Assembly (NCBI GenBank): GCA_965214615.1 | Contig: OZ243952.1 | Location: 124,001-188,000, forward strand | Origin: CBDAUN01 sp965214615 | GTDB lineage: Bacteria; Pseudomonadota; Gammaproteobacteria; Arenicellales; JAJDZL01 | DNA: 64,000 bases | Direction: 5' to 3' | Shown: in pieces, positions 1-8,172 of the stretch | Layout: each line of letters begins with the position of its first letter | Numbering within the stretch: position 1 is the stretch's first letter | Made by a program: the position numbers and the translations under genes | Notes under the pieces: generated by a model | What the model saw: only the letters and a program-made list of their open reading frames with translations | What the model was told of the DNA's origin: nothing | Databases searched by the model: none

Positions 1-988
1 GGCGCCTGACTACTTCGCGCGCCACGCGCAACAGCGTCACGTGCCTTCTATTCAGATTATCCAACAAAACGCCTGCGGCTTGAAGACATTTTTCAAGATA
101 CGCGTTGCTCCGGCTTCGCGAACCCTTGTCGATCATGGACCGGTACTCGCTGGAAATACGCAATTTCGGCAGAATGCCGTCGTTCAGATGTGTCTGCCAG
201 CCCGTCTCTCCCTTTGACACCACTATGTCCGGCACCAGCGCCGCTGCCGGGGTTCCGAAGCCGTTGCCGGGATTCGGATTGAGACTTCGGATCATCTCGA
301 TCGCCGAATCAAGTTCGCGGTGCGAAATGTTCATCTGCTCGGCAATGTGTTCGTACTGCTCATGCGCGAGCGCCTGCATATGGCTTTCAATCAGCTCTGA
401 CGCCGCGTCGCAAACCGCTTGCGGCGCATCGCAGCGGCCGATCTGAAGCGCCAGGCATTCGCGCAGGTCCCGCGCCGCCACACCGCAAGGCTCGCATTGC
501 TGAATGATTCCGATCACCTCCTCGACCGTCTCCTCGTCCGCACCCGCCGCGGCCGGAAGGGCGCTGAGAACGTCTTGCACTGTTGCGTTCAAATAGCCGC
601 GATCGTCGATCGCCGAAACGATCACATGCGCGATCGGACGCTGCGCGTCGTTCAGCGCGGCCAGCGCCAGTTGATCCTTGACGTGGTCGCGAATCGTCAC
701 ATGCTGCGACATCGCCAAGGCGGCATCGGTCCAGTCATCGTCGACAATTGCGCCGCTGCTGCCATCCGGGGGGTATTCGAAGTCTTGCGGCGCGGATGAC
801 ATTTCCGCCTGCGCAGCGTCGCCGGCGTCCGGGCGCTCGGATTCTTCCAGCAGCGGGTTTGACTCCAGAGCATCGCGCAGCTCAAGGTTCAATTCCGAGA
901 CAGGCTTTTGAAGCAGGCGCAATGCGACAGCGAAGCGCGCATTGAACGAAAGACTCTGGCGCTGGCGCATCGACATGCGCTGCTTCAT
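1..988 (-). CDS. rpoN: RNA polymerase sigma-54 factor RpoN (C-terminal part outside window)
   Basis: This is the N-terminal part (about 329 residues; the family is usually near 480) of sigma-54, which directs RNA polymerase to -24/-12 promoters and needs an enhancer-binding ATPase. The start ATG at 988 opens with MKQRMSMRQRQSLSF, a variant of the glutamine-rich, activator-interacting region I, followed by the helix ending in LELRDALESNPLLEE. An acidic linker and the core-binding region follow. The C-terminal HTH and RpoN box lie beyond the left edge, so integrity cannot be judged. It follows lptB by 43 bases in the conserved lptC-lptA-lptB-rpoN order, probably as part of one transcript. Confidence 0.93.
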   Translation of the reverse strand, partial: MKQRMSMRQRQSLSFNARFAVALRLLQKPVSELNLELRDALESNPLLEESERPDAGDAAQAEMSSAPQDFEYPPDGSSGAIVDDDWTDAALAMSQHVTIRDHVKDQLALAALNDAQRPIAHVIVSAIDDRGYLNATVQDVLSALPAAAGADEETVEEVIGIIQQCEPCGVAARDLRECLALQIGRCDAPQAVCDAASELIESHMQALAHEQYEHIAEQMNISHRELDSAIEMIRSLNPNPGNGFGTPAAALVPDIVVSKGETGWQTHLNDGILPKLRISSEYRSMIDKGSRSRSNAYLEKCLQAAGVLLDNLNRRHVTLLRVAREVVRR

Positions 989-1031
989 CGGGCCAGCCCC
1001 TATTGAGTCGCCAATCCGATAGCGCCGAAAC

Positions 1032-1838
1032 TCAAAGCCGGAACCCTGTCCCGAGATAATGATTTCTCGCTACCGGATCATTGACGATTTGCCGCGGACT
1101 GCCCGACACGATGACCCTGCCGTGGCTCATGATGTAGGCGCGCGTACAGATGCGCAGCGTTTCGCGGACATTGTGATCGGTGATCAGAATGCCGATATTC
1201 TGCCTGCGCAGGAAGTTGATCTGCTCAACAACATCACCGATTGCGATCGGGTCGACGCCGGCAAACGGCTCGTCAAGCAATATGAACCGGGGATTCATTG
1301 CAAATGCGCGTGCGATTTCCACGCGGCGGCGCTCGCCGCCGGAAAGATTCAAGCCCAGGGAATAGCGCACGTCTTCAATTCGGAAGGTCCGCAGCAGCTG
1401 TTCCAGCCGATTGGCACGATCCCTGGCCGATGCGAAGCGCTGGGTTTGCAAAATCGCAAGAATGTTTTTCTCCACCGACAGCCTGCGGAATATGGACGGC
1501 TCCTGAGGCAGGTAGCCTATGCCGGCCTTGGCCCGCATGTGCATCGGCAGCCGGCTGATGTCGGCGCCATCAAGCTGCACGACTCCTTCGTCGCAATATT
1601 CAAGTCCGATGACCAGATTGAAGCATGTGGTCTTGCCGGCGCCGTTAGCGCCCATGATGCCGACTATTTCGCCGGAGCGCACATACATGGAAACCGAATC
1701 GATGATCTGCCGCGACTTGAAACTCTTGCTGACATCGATAATTTCAAGCAGACTCTCAGGCGGCGCCGAAGCCGCATTGGCTGATTCGGCGCCGCGACGC
1801 GCCGGTCTGCCATTGGAAATTTCAGTTTTATCCCGCAT
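1032..1838 (-). CDS. lptB: LPS export ABC transporter ATPase LptB
   Basis: This is the cytoplasmic ATPase that powers extraction of lipopolysaccharide from the inner membrane with LptF/LptG and feeds the LptC-LptA bridge. The Walker A motif GANGAGKTT, the signature LSGGERRRVEIARA and the Walker B region ILLDEPFAGVDP are intact, as is the switch histidine region ITDHNVRE. The ATG at 1838 is preferred over an in-frame start 57 bases upstream because a GGGGGA ribosome-binding sequence lies just before it. This gives 268 residues, slightly longer than the usual 240 because of a charged N-terminal tail. It lies between lptA and rpoN. Confidence 0.95.
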   Translation of the reverse strand: MRDKTEISNGRPARRGAESANAASAPPESLLEIIDVSKSFKSRQIIDSVSMYVRSGEIVGIMGANGAGKTTCFNLVIGLEYCDEGVVQLDGADISRLPMHMRAKAGIGYLPQEPSIFRRLSVEKNILAILQTQRFASARDRANRLEQLLRTFRIEDVRYSLGLNLSGGERRRVEIARAFAMNPRFILLDEPFAGVDPIAIGDVVEQINFLRRQNIGILITDHNVRETLRICTRAYIMSHGRVIVSGSPRQIVNDPVARNHYLGTGFRL

Positions 1839-1931
1839 CAATCCCCCATGCATGGCGAACTGCAAGGCAGTCACTACGTGCCCGCAAGCGGTCAAAGACC
1901 CGGTCGGAGTTTGTCAATGCGAACAAGCCGC

Positions 1932-2480
1932 CTATTCATCTGTTGAGATTGTGATCGTTGTTCGGCCTGACGAAGTCGTCGTCTGGCCGTCCTGGCTCGT
2001 AGCGCCGGTGACAAAGTTGCCGGTATCGGCGTGGTATATCGCGGTTGCCGCCTCAATGATCGTGCTGGAATCCTTGATCACGACGCCACCGAATAAATTG
2101 ACCACATCGCTGCCGCTCTCCATGGTCATACGATCAGCCCTGCCGTCGATCCAGCCGGTTTCCTCGCTTGGCTTGTCGCGAAGCGTAACCGGCTTGCCCT
2201 GCGCCTCGACCATGCTGCCCGAGCCTCCATCTTCGGACTTGTCCTGAACCGTGATCCGGGCTGCCCGAACAGTCAGTGTTCCTCGCGTTAAAACCACGGC
2301 GCCCTCGAAAATTCGCGTCTTGCTGCCGGCGTTGAAGCTGGCCGTATCAGCCTGTATGCTGATGGGCCGGTCGCCTGCTGCTTCGGCCGCGGCATCTACA
2401 GCGAATACCAACGCCGAAAGCACGCCTAAGGCCATGAGATTGCGCGCCTTGGGCCACAGCGGTCCGCCGCTGGTCTCCAT
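1932..2480 (-). CDS. lptA: LPS transport periplasmic bridge protein LptA
   Basis: This is the periplasmic beta-jellyroll protein that polymerises between LptC and LptD to carry LPS across the periplasm. The N-terminus has a hydrophobic signal segment (LMALGVLSALVFAVDAAA), followed by an OstA-type repeat fold starting at DRPISIQADTASFNAG, with FEGAVVLTRGTL and a second strand set near ADRMTMESGSDVVNLFG. I prefer the ATG at 2480, about 10 bases after GGGAG. The in-frame ATG at 2501 would overlap the end of lptC by 14 bases. The mature length is typical of the family. It is the second gene of lptCAB-rpoN. Confidence 0.9.
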   Translation of the reverse strand: METSGGPLWPKARNLMALGVLSALVFAVDAAAEAAGDRPISIQADTASFNAGSKTRIFEGAVVLTRGTLTVRAARITVQDKSEDGGSGSMVEAQGKPVTLRDKPSEETGWIDGRADRMTMESGSDVVNLFGGVVIKDSSTIIEAATAIYHADTGNFVTGATSQDGQTTTSSGRTTITISTDE

Positions 2481-2487
2481 TCTCAGG

Positions 2488-2967
2488 TCACTCCCATTCA
2501 TCAAGCCGAACCGTCAGATTCTCAAGTCTGCTTATCATCGGTGCCGAATGGCCCGGGGTGAATTCCTCCATCACAACATTGCCGGTAAATGTCACTGTTT
2601 TCAAATCCCTGCGGTAATTACCCTTTTCGGCGCTAATATCGCGCGATTGCCCGGAACTGTGCCTTTGCCGAATCGCCGGCGATACCAGGTCATCGCCCGG
2701 CCTGGAGGCGTAGCGCAGCATCTGGTCCGAAGTCAGTTCGTACGTCCCTTGAAGGTCGCTGCTGATTCCCTTGATAGTCACATCGACAACCACAAGTTGC
2801 GGCAGTTCCGGAGAATTGTCCCCGGATGCCTGTTCTTCAGCGAAACCGGTTATGCTGTAACATAAGAATAGCGCAATTGCACAATGCCGGAATGCACCGG
2901 AAAACTGTCGCTTTTGTCTGTAGATTTGCGATTCGCCCATTTGCGCTGAATTATTGAAATCTCCCAT
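2488..2967 (-). CDS. lptC: LPS export protein LptC
   Basis: This is a bitopic inner-membrane protein with a periplasmic domain, bridging LptBFG and LptA. A hydrophobic segment near residues 28-42 (HCAIALFLCYSITGFAEE) is followed by a beta-rich domain with the LptC-type pattern VVDVTIKGIS, then AEKGNYRRDLKTVTFTGNVVMEE. At 159 residues it is a little short for the family (about 190). An in-frame ATG at 2940 is the alternative start. The first start would leave only 22 bases to the divergent mlaF, so the later one leaves more room for promoters. The call rests mostly on the fold pattern and on synteny with lptA and lptB. Confidence 0.82.
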   Translation of the reverse strand: MGDFNNSAQMGESQIYRQKRQFSGAFRHCAIALFLCYSITGFAEEQASGDNSPELPQLVVVDVTIKGISSDLQGTYELTSDQMLRYASRPGDDLVSPAIRQRHSSGQSRDISAEKGNYRRDLKTVTFTGNVVMEEFTPGHSAPMISRLENLTVRLDEWE

Positions 2968-2989
2968 GATTCATATTAAATAATATCCG

Positions 2990-3799
2990 ATGTTAAGCGA
3001 TAATCGGCAAATTGTCTCGCTGTCCAACGTCAGTTTTTCGTACACCGGCAAGGCAGTATTCGACAACTTGAACCTGGAACTGCCAAAATCCGGGGTCAAT
3101 GTGATCATGGGACCTTCCGGCTGCGGCAAGTCCACGCTGCTCAATCTGATCGGCGGACGCATCGCGCCGCATTCGGGTTCAATTCGCGTATTCGGTCTTG
3201 ATGTGTTTTCTCTTGCCAAGTCCGAACTGTACGAAATGCGCCGCCGTCTCGGCGTCATGTTCCAGTCCAACGCCCTGCTGACAGACTTGAACGTTTTTGA
3301 CAATGTCGCCTTTCCGATCCGGGAAAACACCGATCTGCCCGAAGCGCTGATACGCAAGCTGGTTGTTCTCAAGCTGGAGCAGGTGGGACTGCGTGGGACC
3401 CAGAATCTGATGCCTTCGGACCTGTCCGGCGGCATGAGCCGCCGCGTCGCCCTGGCCCGTGCAACGGCTCTGGATCCGGAACTTGTCTTCTACGACGAGC
3501 CCTTCACCGGCCTGGACCCGATATCGATGGGCGTGATCACCAAGCTGGTACGGGAATTGAACGATGCGCTCAGCGCCACGTCCATCGTCATCACTCACGA
3601 TGTCGAGCAGGGCCTGAGCATAGCGGATCATGCGATTCTGCTTGGCTCCGGCGGCCTGCTCGCGCAAGGCACGGCGCAGGAGCTTCTTGACTGCCCGCTT
3701 CCGGAAGTACGCCAGTTCCTGCACGGCCAGCCGGACGGGCCGGTACCCTTTCACTATCCTGCGCGAGACTACCGCGGCGAACTTCTCGGCCATACCTAG
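2990..3799 (+). CDS. mlaF: Phospholipid transport ABC ATPase MlaF
   Basis: This is the ATPase of the MlaFEDB inner-membrane complex, which moves phospholipids between the membranes to keep the outer membrane asymmetric. It has Walker A GPSGCGKST, the Mla-type signature LSGGMSRRVALARA and Walker B region LVFYDEPFTGLDP. The 269-residue length matches the family. Four bases separate its stop from the mlaE start, so the two are co-transcribed. Oddly, mlaD, mlaC and mlaB do not follow as in most gammaproteobacteria; mlaD and mlaB lie about 22 kb away on the other strand and no mlaC is visible. The gene diverges from lptC. Confidence 0.95.
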   Translation: MLSDNRQIVSLSNVSFSYTGKAVFDNLNLELPKSGVNVIMGPSGCGKSTLLNLIGGRIAPHSGSIRVFGLDVFSLAKSELYEMRRRLGVMFQSNALLTDLNVFDNVAFPIRENTDLPEALIRKLVVLKLEQVGLRGTQNLMPSDLSGGMSRRVALARATALDPELVFYDEPFTGLDPISMGVITKLVRELNDALSATSIVITHDVEQGLSIADHAILLGSGGLLAQGTAQELLDCPLPEVRQFLHGQPDGPVPFHYPARDYRGELLGHT

Positions 3800-3803
3800 C
3801 GCA

Positions 3804-4583
3804 GTGCTTTTCGTTCGGACCATCGGAAGGGCGACGATCCATTGGGTCTCCAGGCTGGGTCGGTCGGCAATCTTTTTGCTTAGCGCGCTTGCGTGCATGC
3901 CGAGCGCGATCAGGCGCTTTTCCCTGACGGTGCATCAAATCTACTCGGTCGGAGCGCTGACTACGCTGATCGTTGCGGTAGCGGGCGCCTTTGTCGGCAT
4001 GGTGCTCGGCTTTCAGGGCTACTATACTCTGGTCGATTTCGGCGCGGAATCTTCGCTCGGCCTTCTGGTTGCGCTCAGCCTGACCCGCGAACTGGGACCG
4101 GTGCTTTCGGCGCTGCTGTATACGGGCCGCGCCGGCTCGGCGCTGACCGCTGAAATCGGCCTGATGAAGGCGACCGATCAGCTGGCCGCTCTGGAAATGA
4201 TGGGTGTTGATCCTGTTCGGCGCATCATTGCGCCGCGTCTGCTTGCCGGCATCCTGTCGGTTCCGCTGCTGTGCGCGCTGTTCACTCTGATTGGCATTTT
4301 CGGCGGATATTTCGCTGGCGTAATTCAGCTCGGCGTCGATTCAGGCATCTACTGGACTTCGATCAGCGAAAACGTCGATGTGTATCACGACATCTTCAAC
4401 GGACTGTTCAAAAGCTTCGTGTTCGGCGCCGTAGTGACCTGGATCAGCGTTTTCGAAGGCTACGACGCATATCCCTCCGCCGAGGGCGTATCCAGCGCGA
4501 CCACCCGCACTGTGGTCACCGCATCGCTTGCGATTCTCGGGCTCGACTACGTGCTCACCGCCCTGATGTTCGGCAACGGCTGA
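3804..4583 (+). CDS. mlaE: Phospholipid transport permease MlaE
   Basis: This is the integral membrane subunit of the Mla ABC transporter. Its sequence carries the MlaE hallmarks ELGPVLSALLYTGRAGSALT, IGLMKATDQLAALEMM and VDPVRRIIAPR, and it ends in LDYVLTALMFGNG like its relatives. Five to six membrane segments are evident. I chose the GTG at 3804 because it yields 259 residues, the standard family length, and starts four bases after mlaF. The frame is open further upstream, but that part only overlaps mlaF. The next gene is an unrelated aminotransferase rather than mlaD, so the operon ends here. Confidence 0.93.
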   Translation: MLFVRTIGRATIHWVSRLGRSAIFLLSALACMPSAIRRFSLTVHQIYSVGALTTLIVAVAGAFVGMVLGFQGYYTLVDFGAESSLGLLVALSLTRELGPVLSALLYTGRAGSALTAEIGLMKATDQLAALEMMGVDPVRRIIAPRLLAGILSVPLLCALFTLIGIFGGYFAGVIQLGVDSGIYWTSISENVDVYHDIFNGLFKSFVFGAVVTWISVFEGYDAYPSAEGVSSATTRTVVTASLAILGLDYVLTALMFGNG

Positions 4584-4751
4584 TGCCATGCGATTTTCCG
4601 GTACATGATCCGCCGGTGCGCTTGGTGCGCTGTGGTGAATGTATCCTGGCACGGGGGATTATGACTAAAATAGGACACATCAAACCTCTCACCGGTTGCA
4701 CGGCCGACCGCGCGACCGCGCTCTGCAGTGGAAATACCAGACCTGACGACC

Positions 4752-5978
4752 ATGCTTGACATCGAATTTGTACGCAGCCATTTTCCCGGCATCGACGACT
4801 TTGCATTTTTCGAAAATGCCGGAGGCACCTTGGTGCCGACCATGGTTAGCGACCGCGTCTACGACTACATGAGGCGCAATCAGGTTCAGCCCGGAGCGCC
4901 GTATCCGGCATCGGACGAGGCGGAACGCCGGATCAGCCGCAGCCACGGCAGACTTGCCGAGCTGATCGGTGCCCGGCCCGCGGAAGTCATCGTCGGGCAC
5001 TCCACGACACTCAATGCCTACGTTCTCGCCAATGCGCTTCGAACCGTGCTGCAGCCCGGAGACGAAGTGATCGTCACCGATATCGATCACGAAGCGAATA
5101 ACGGAGCGTGGAGGCGGCTTGAGCAATTCGGGATCGTCATCAGGGAGTGGAAAATCGACCCCGAAACCGGCGACCTTGGCGGCGTACAGCGCCTTGAGCC
5201 GCTGCTGACCGACCGAACCCGCCTGGTGTGCTGCACATGGTGCTCGAACATTACCGGGTCAATCAACCCTATTGCGAAAATTGCGCAGGCCGTACACAGC
5301 GTCGACGCGTGGCTTTGCGTTGATGCAGTCGCCTATGCGCCGCACAGGGCGCTTGATCTGGCATCCGTTGACGCAGATTTCTGCCTTTTCAGCCTGTACA
5401 AGCTGTACGGGCCGCATCTGGGGGTGCTTTACGGCAAGCGAAGCATCCTGCTGCAACTCGACAATCAGAATCATTTTTTCTTTTCCGACAATGAACTGCC
5501 CTGCAAGCTGCAGCCAGGCGGCTATCAGCACGAGACAGCGGCTTCGATCGAAGGGATTTGCGATTACATCGACACGATTCACAGACATCACTTCGATGCG
5601 CCCAACGATACTCGCGCGCAGCGCTATGCTCAGGTTTTTGAATTATTCGCCGAACACGAACAGCGAATTTCAGAGCCATTGCTCGCCTATCTGTCAAGCC
5701 GTGACGATGTCCGGGTAATCGGGCACGCTTGCGCGGACCGCCTGATGCGGGTGCCAACCGTGTCGTTCACGGTCCACGGCAGAAAATCAGACGATTTCCC
5801 AAAGTTTCTTGGACGCCGCGGCATCGGAATCGGCGCCGGACATTTCTATGCCAAGCGCTGCATCGACGCTCTCGGGGCGGCCGATCAGGGAGGCGTCGTG
5901 CGCATCAGCATGGTTCACTACAACAGCGCCGACGAAGTCTCGCTCATGATCGAGCAACTCGACGCCGCACTCGCTTGA
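4752..5978 (+). CDS. PLP-dependent class V aminotransferase / cysteine desulfurase-like protein
   Basis: This is a 408-residue fold-type I PLP enzyme of the cysteine-desulfurase-like group. The N-terminus FFENAGGTLVP, the cofactor aspartate region CVDAVAYAPH (Asp191) and the Schiff-base lysine in SLYKLYGPHLGVLYG (Lys217) are clear. The pattern most resembles the VC1184-type subfamily, whose substrate is not well established, rather than IscS or SufS. There are no neighbouring isc or suf scaffold genes. I chose the ATG at 4752 because the protein starts there at the conserved LDIEFVRSHFPG; an earlier in-frame start at 4728 adds eight unconserved residues. It stands alone between mlaE and a convergent transporter gene. 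Confidence 0.82.
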   Translation: MLDIEFVRSHFPGIDDFAFFENAGGTLVPTMVSDRVYDYMRRNQVQPGAPYPASDEAERRISRSHGRLAELIGARPAEVIVGHSTTLNAYVLANALRTVLQPGDEVIVTDIDHEANNGAWRRLEQFGIVIREWKIDPETGDLGGVQRLEPLLTDRTRLVCCTWCSNITGSINPIAKIAQAVHSVDAWLCVDAVAYAPHRALDLASVDADFCLFSLYKLYGPHLGVLYGKRSILLQLDNQNHFFFSDNELPCKLQPGGYQHETAASIEGICDYIDTIHRHHFDAPNDTRAQRYAQVFELFAEHEQRISEPLLAYLSSRDDVRVIGHACADRLMRVPTVSFTVHGRKSDDFPKFLGRRGIGIGAGHFYAKRCIDALGAADQGGVVRISMVHYNSADEVSLMIEQLDAALA

Positions 5979-6177
5979 AATTTGCAAATTGGGAAATCCC
6001 CCCGAAGGCGAACAAGGAACTTTTGCAGCCGAAGCGGATTGACGCTATTCTGGCACTTGCTTGCGCGTTCGGCAAGCAAGCACAGCCTTTTGCCCGATGG
6101 TTCAGTTGCCAAAACTTGGCCAGAATCAGTTCAAGACAGCAATAGATCCTTCAGGAGCAGGCCAACAGGCATCGATT

Positions 6178-7137
6178 TCAGCCGTCGGCAACGAGGGAGG
6201 ATTTCTTGCGAGATTCGACGTACACCACCAAAAGACCGCCGGAAATGATCAGCGCGGTACCAAGATAGTCCCGTACCTCCAGCAAGTCGCCCCACACCAG
6301 ATAGCCCACAATGACTGCGAATGGCAGCGATGTATACTCAAAGGGTGCAATTGCCGAAGCCTGAGCAATTCTATAGGCCTGGCAGATCAGAAAGCCGCCT
6401 GCGGATACCGCTGCGCCGCATAGGAGCAGCAATTGTAAATCGGCGCTGGCAGGCCAGTGCCACGCTCTGAGCAGGAAATGCAGCGCAGTCTGGTCGAACG
6501 TGTCAAAGTGACCGTGACCGATGGCAAGGCCGCTCATCGTACTGACGACGATGAATGCCACCTGAATGTACACGGTAAGCGTGCCTGCCGAATCGCTGAT
6601 CCCCAGTATCCGCGTCATCATGACCATGAGCGAATACGTCAGCGCTGCAAGGATTGGCAGTACGGCATTCCAAGTGTATTCGCCGCCGCCAGGCTGTACA
6701 AGAACGACGACCCCGACCATCCCGATGGCGATCGCCAGCCATCTCGAAAATCCCACCTCCTCTCCCAGAAACGGCCTGGCAAGCAGACAGATGAATAAAG
6801 GTGCGGTATAGAAAAGAACCACCGTTTCCGCCAGCGACATCACCGACAGGCCGAGAAAAAAGAACATGTTCGCCAAAACCAGCAGCAGGCCGCGCAAAAA
6901 GTGCAGGCCGGGCCGCCTGGTCCTCAAAGTCGCCAGGCCGCTCGTGAAATGAATGAAGCTCAGCAGTATGACCAAGGAGATGGCTCCTCTGAAGAGCATG
7001 AGTTCATGAAGAGGGTAGGAGGGGCTCAGCCACTTGATGACAGAGTCGCTGATGGTCAAAAAGAACAGTGCGCCGATCAGGCAGATGATGCCTTGGGCGT
7101 TCAGGCCAATCCGACTGAAACTCTGCATCAGTTGCAA
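6178..7137 (-). CDS. DMT superfamily (EamA) membrane transporter
   Basis: This is a 319-residue protein with about ten hydrophobic helices in two EamA-like halves. The first half starts at GIICLIGALFFLTISDSVIKWL and the second after a loop at residue 150 or so (TWNAVLPILAALTYSLMVMMTR). This is the drug/metabolite exporter architecture, and family members move amino acids, nucleobases, SAM and other metabolites; the substrate cannot be read from sequence. It lies 82 bases downstream of the MBL-fold gene on the same strand, so they may share a transcript. The end is convergent with the aminotransferase gene. Confidence 0.85.
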   Translation of the reverse strand: MQLMQSFSRIGLNAQGIICLIGALFFLTISDSVIKWLSPSYPLHELMLFRGAISLVILLSFIHFTSGLATLRTRRPGLHFLRGLLLVLANMFFFLGLSVMSLAETVVLFYTAPLFICLLARPFLGEEVGFSRWLAIAIGMVGVVVLVQPGGGEYTWNAVLPILAALTYSLMVMMTRILGISDSAGTLTVYIQVAFIVVSTMSGLAIGHGHFDTFDQTALHFLLRAWHWPASADLQLLLLCGAAVSAGGFLICQAYRIAQASAIAPFEYTSLPFAVIVGYLVWGDLLEVRDYLGTALIISGGLLVVYVESRKKSSLVADG

Positions 7138-7219
7138 ATGCGTGCAACAGGGCGGCAGTCTTCGGCCAAGCCTGTCCCGGGTTCAAGCGCCGCTATCGGC
7201 AGGCTGCGGCGCCGTTTCA

Positions 7220-7951
7220 CTAGCCGTCCTTTTCCTTAAGCCAGGCGCCAATAATGGCGCGATGACGGTCCCGGTCGTAACTGGCGAAGTGTCCGGCGTG
7301 AACCACGCTGACGGGCAGATCAAGAAGCCGAACCATGCTGCGATAGTAGTCGGCCGCGTTCGAGTGGTATGCATCTTCCAGCAACGGACCGTCATAGACG
7401 ATGTCTCCGGAAAACAGAATGCCGGTACGGTGCTCGAATAGCGATATGCTCCCCGGAGAATGACCCGGGGTGTGAATGACCAGAAAATGGCGATCGCCCA
7501 AGTCGATCGTATCTCCATCTTCGAGCAGGCGGGTCGCGGGTGCCGCACGGACGGAATACTCGGCGGATGAATAGGGTTCGGGCGGCATTGCTTTAAACAT
7601 ATCGTCGCTGACGAACCTATCGGCGAGCGTATTCGAACGTGTCGGGGACTGCATCAGATCCGCATCCAGGCGATGTACAAGGCGGGATTCGAATTCGTGA
7701 TGCGCGCCCATATGGTCAAAGTGGGCATGGCTGGCGACTGCGAGAAGATTTTTTTCGGTCAGTTGCGGAATATGCTCGCGCAAGCCGACCACGCCCATTC
7801 CGCTGTCTACCAGCATGTCCCGTTCGCGCCCTCGCACATGCCAGATATTGCAGCGGTAGTAGGCTTTGATCCAGCGCTCTGAAATTAGCGATACGTCATC
7901 GCCAAGATGCTCTACGCGGTACCAGTCTGCAGCACAAATACGCTTTTTCAT
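7220..7951 (-). CDS. MBL-fold metallo-hydrolase
   Basis: This is a 243-residue metallo-beta-lactamase-fold hydrolase. The metal-binding signature SHAHFDH (His75, His77, Asp79, His80) is complete, followed by HTPGHSPGS with the next histidine ligand, the bridging aspartate in FSGDIVYDGP, and the last histidine in VVHAGHF. The protein has no signal peptide, so it should be cytoplasmic. The layout resembles the glyoxalase II or lactonase-like branch, but the substrate is unknown. It sits between the groESL terminator and the DMT transporter gene. Confidence 0.87.
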   Translation of the reverse strand: MKKRICAADWYRVEHLGDDVSLISERWIKAYYRCNIWHVRGRERDMLVDSGMGVVGLREHIPQLTEKNLLAVASHAHFDHMGAHHEFESRLVHRLDADLMQSPTRSNTLADRFVSDDMFKAMPPEPYSSAEYSVRAAPATRLLEDGDTIDLGDRHFLVIHTPGHSPGSISLFEHRTGILFSGDIVYDGPLLEDAYHSNAADYYRSMVRLLDLPVSVVHAGHFASYDRDRHRAIIGAWLKEKDG

Positions 7952-8119
7952 TTCGACAGTATAGCGTTTCAGAAGTCGGGTTTTACTGTGCCGTTAGAAT
8001 TGGCAGCACACCAGCTTTCACTTAATTCTGTGCAGCCGCCCGGACGGCATGATCAGCGGTTTGAGACGATGGCATTTCGGCTGACAATCGGGGAGCAATG
8101 CGGTTGGAAGGGTGATTGT

Positions 8120-8153
8120 AAAAAAAAGCCCTGCGCGATGCAGGGCTTTTTTT
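8120..8153 (-). terminator. Rho-independent terminator of groESL
   Basis: A stem of AAGCCCTGC pairing with GCAGGGCTT around a short loop is flanked by an A run (8120-8127) and a T run (8147-8153). It lies 19 bases after the groL stop. Read on the minus strand it ends in a U run, so it terminates groESL. The symmetric A and T tracts mean it could also act on plus-strand transcription. Confidence 0.88.
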
Positions 8154-8172
8154 CTTCGCATGTGCGAACGAC

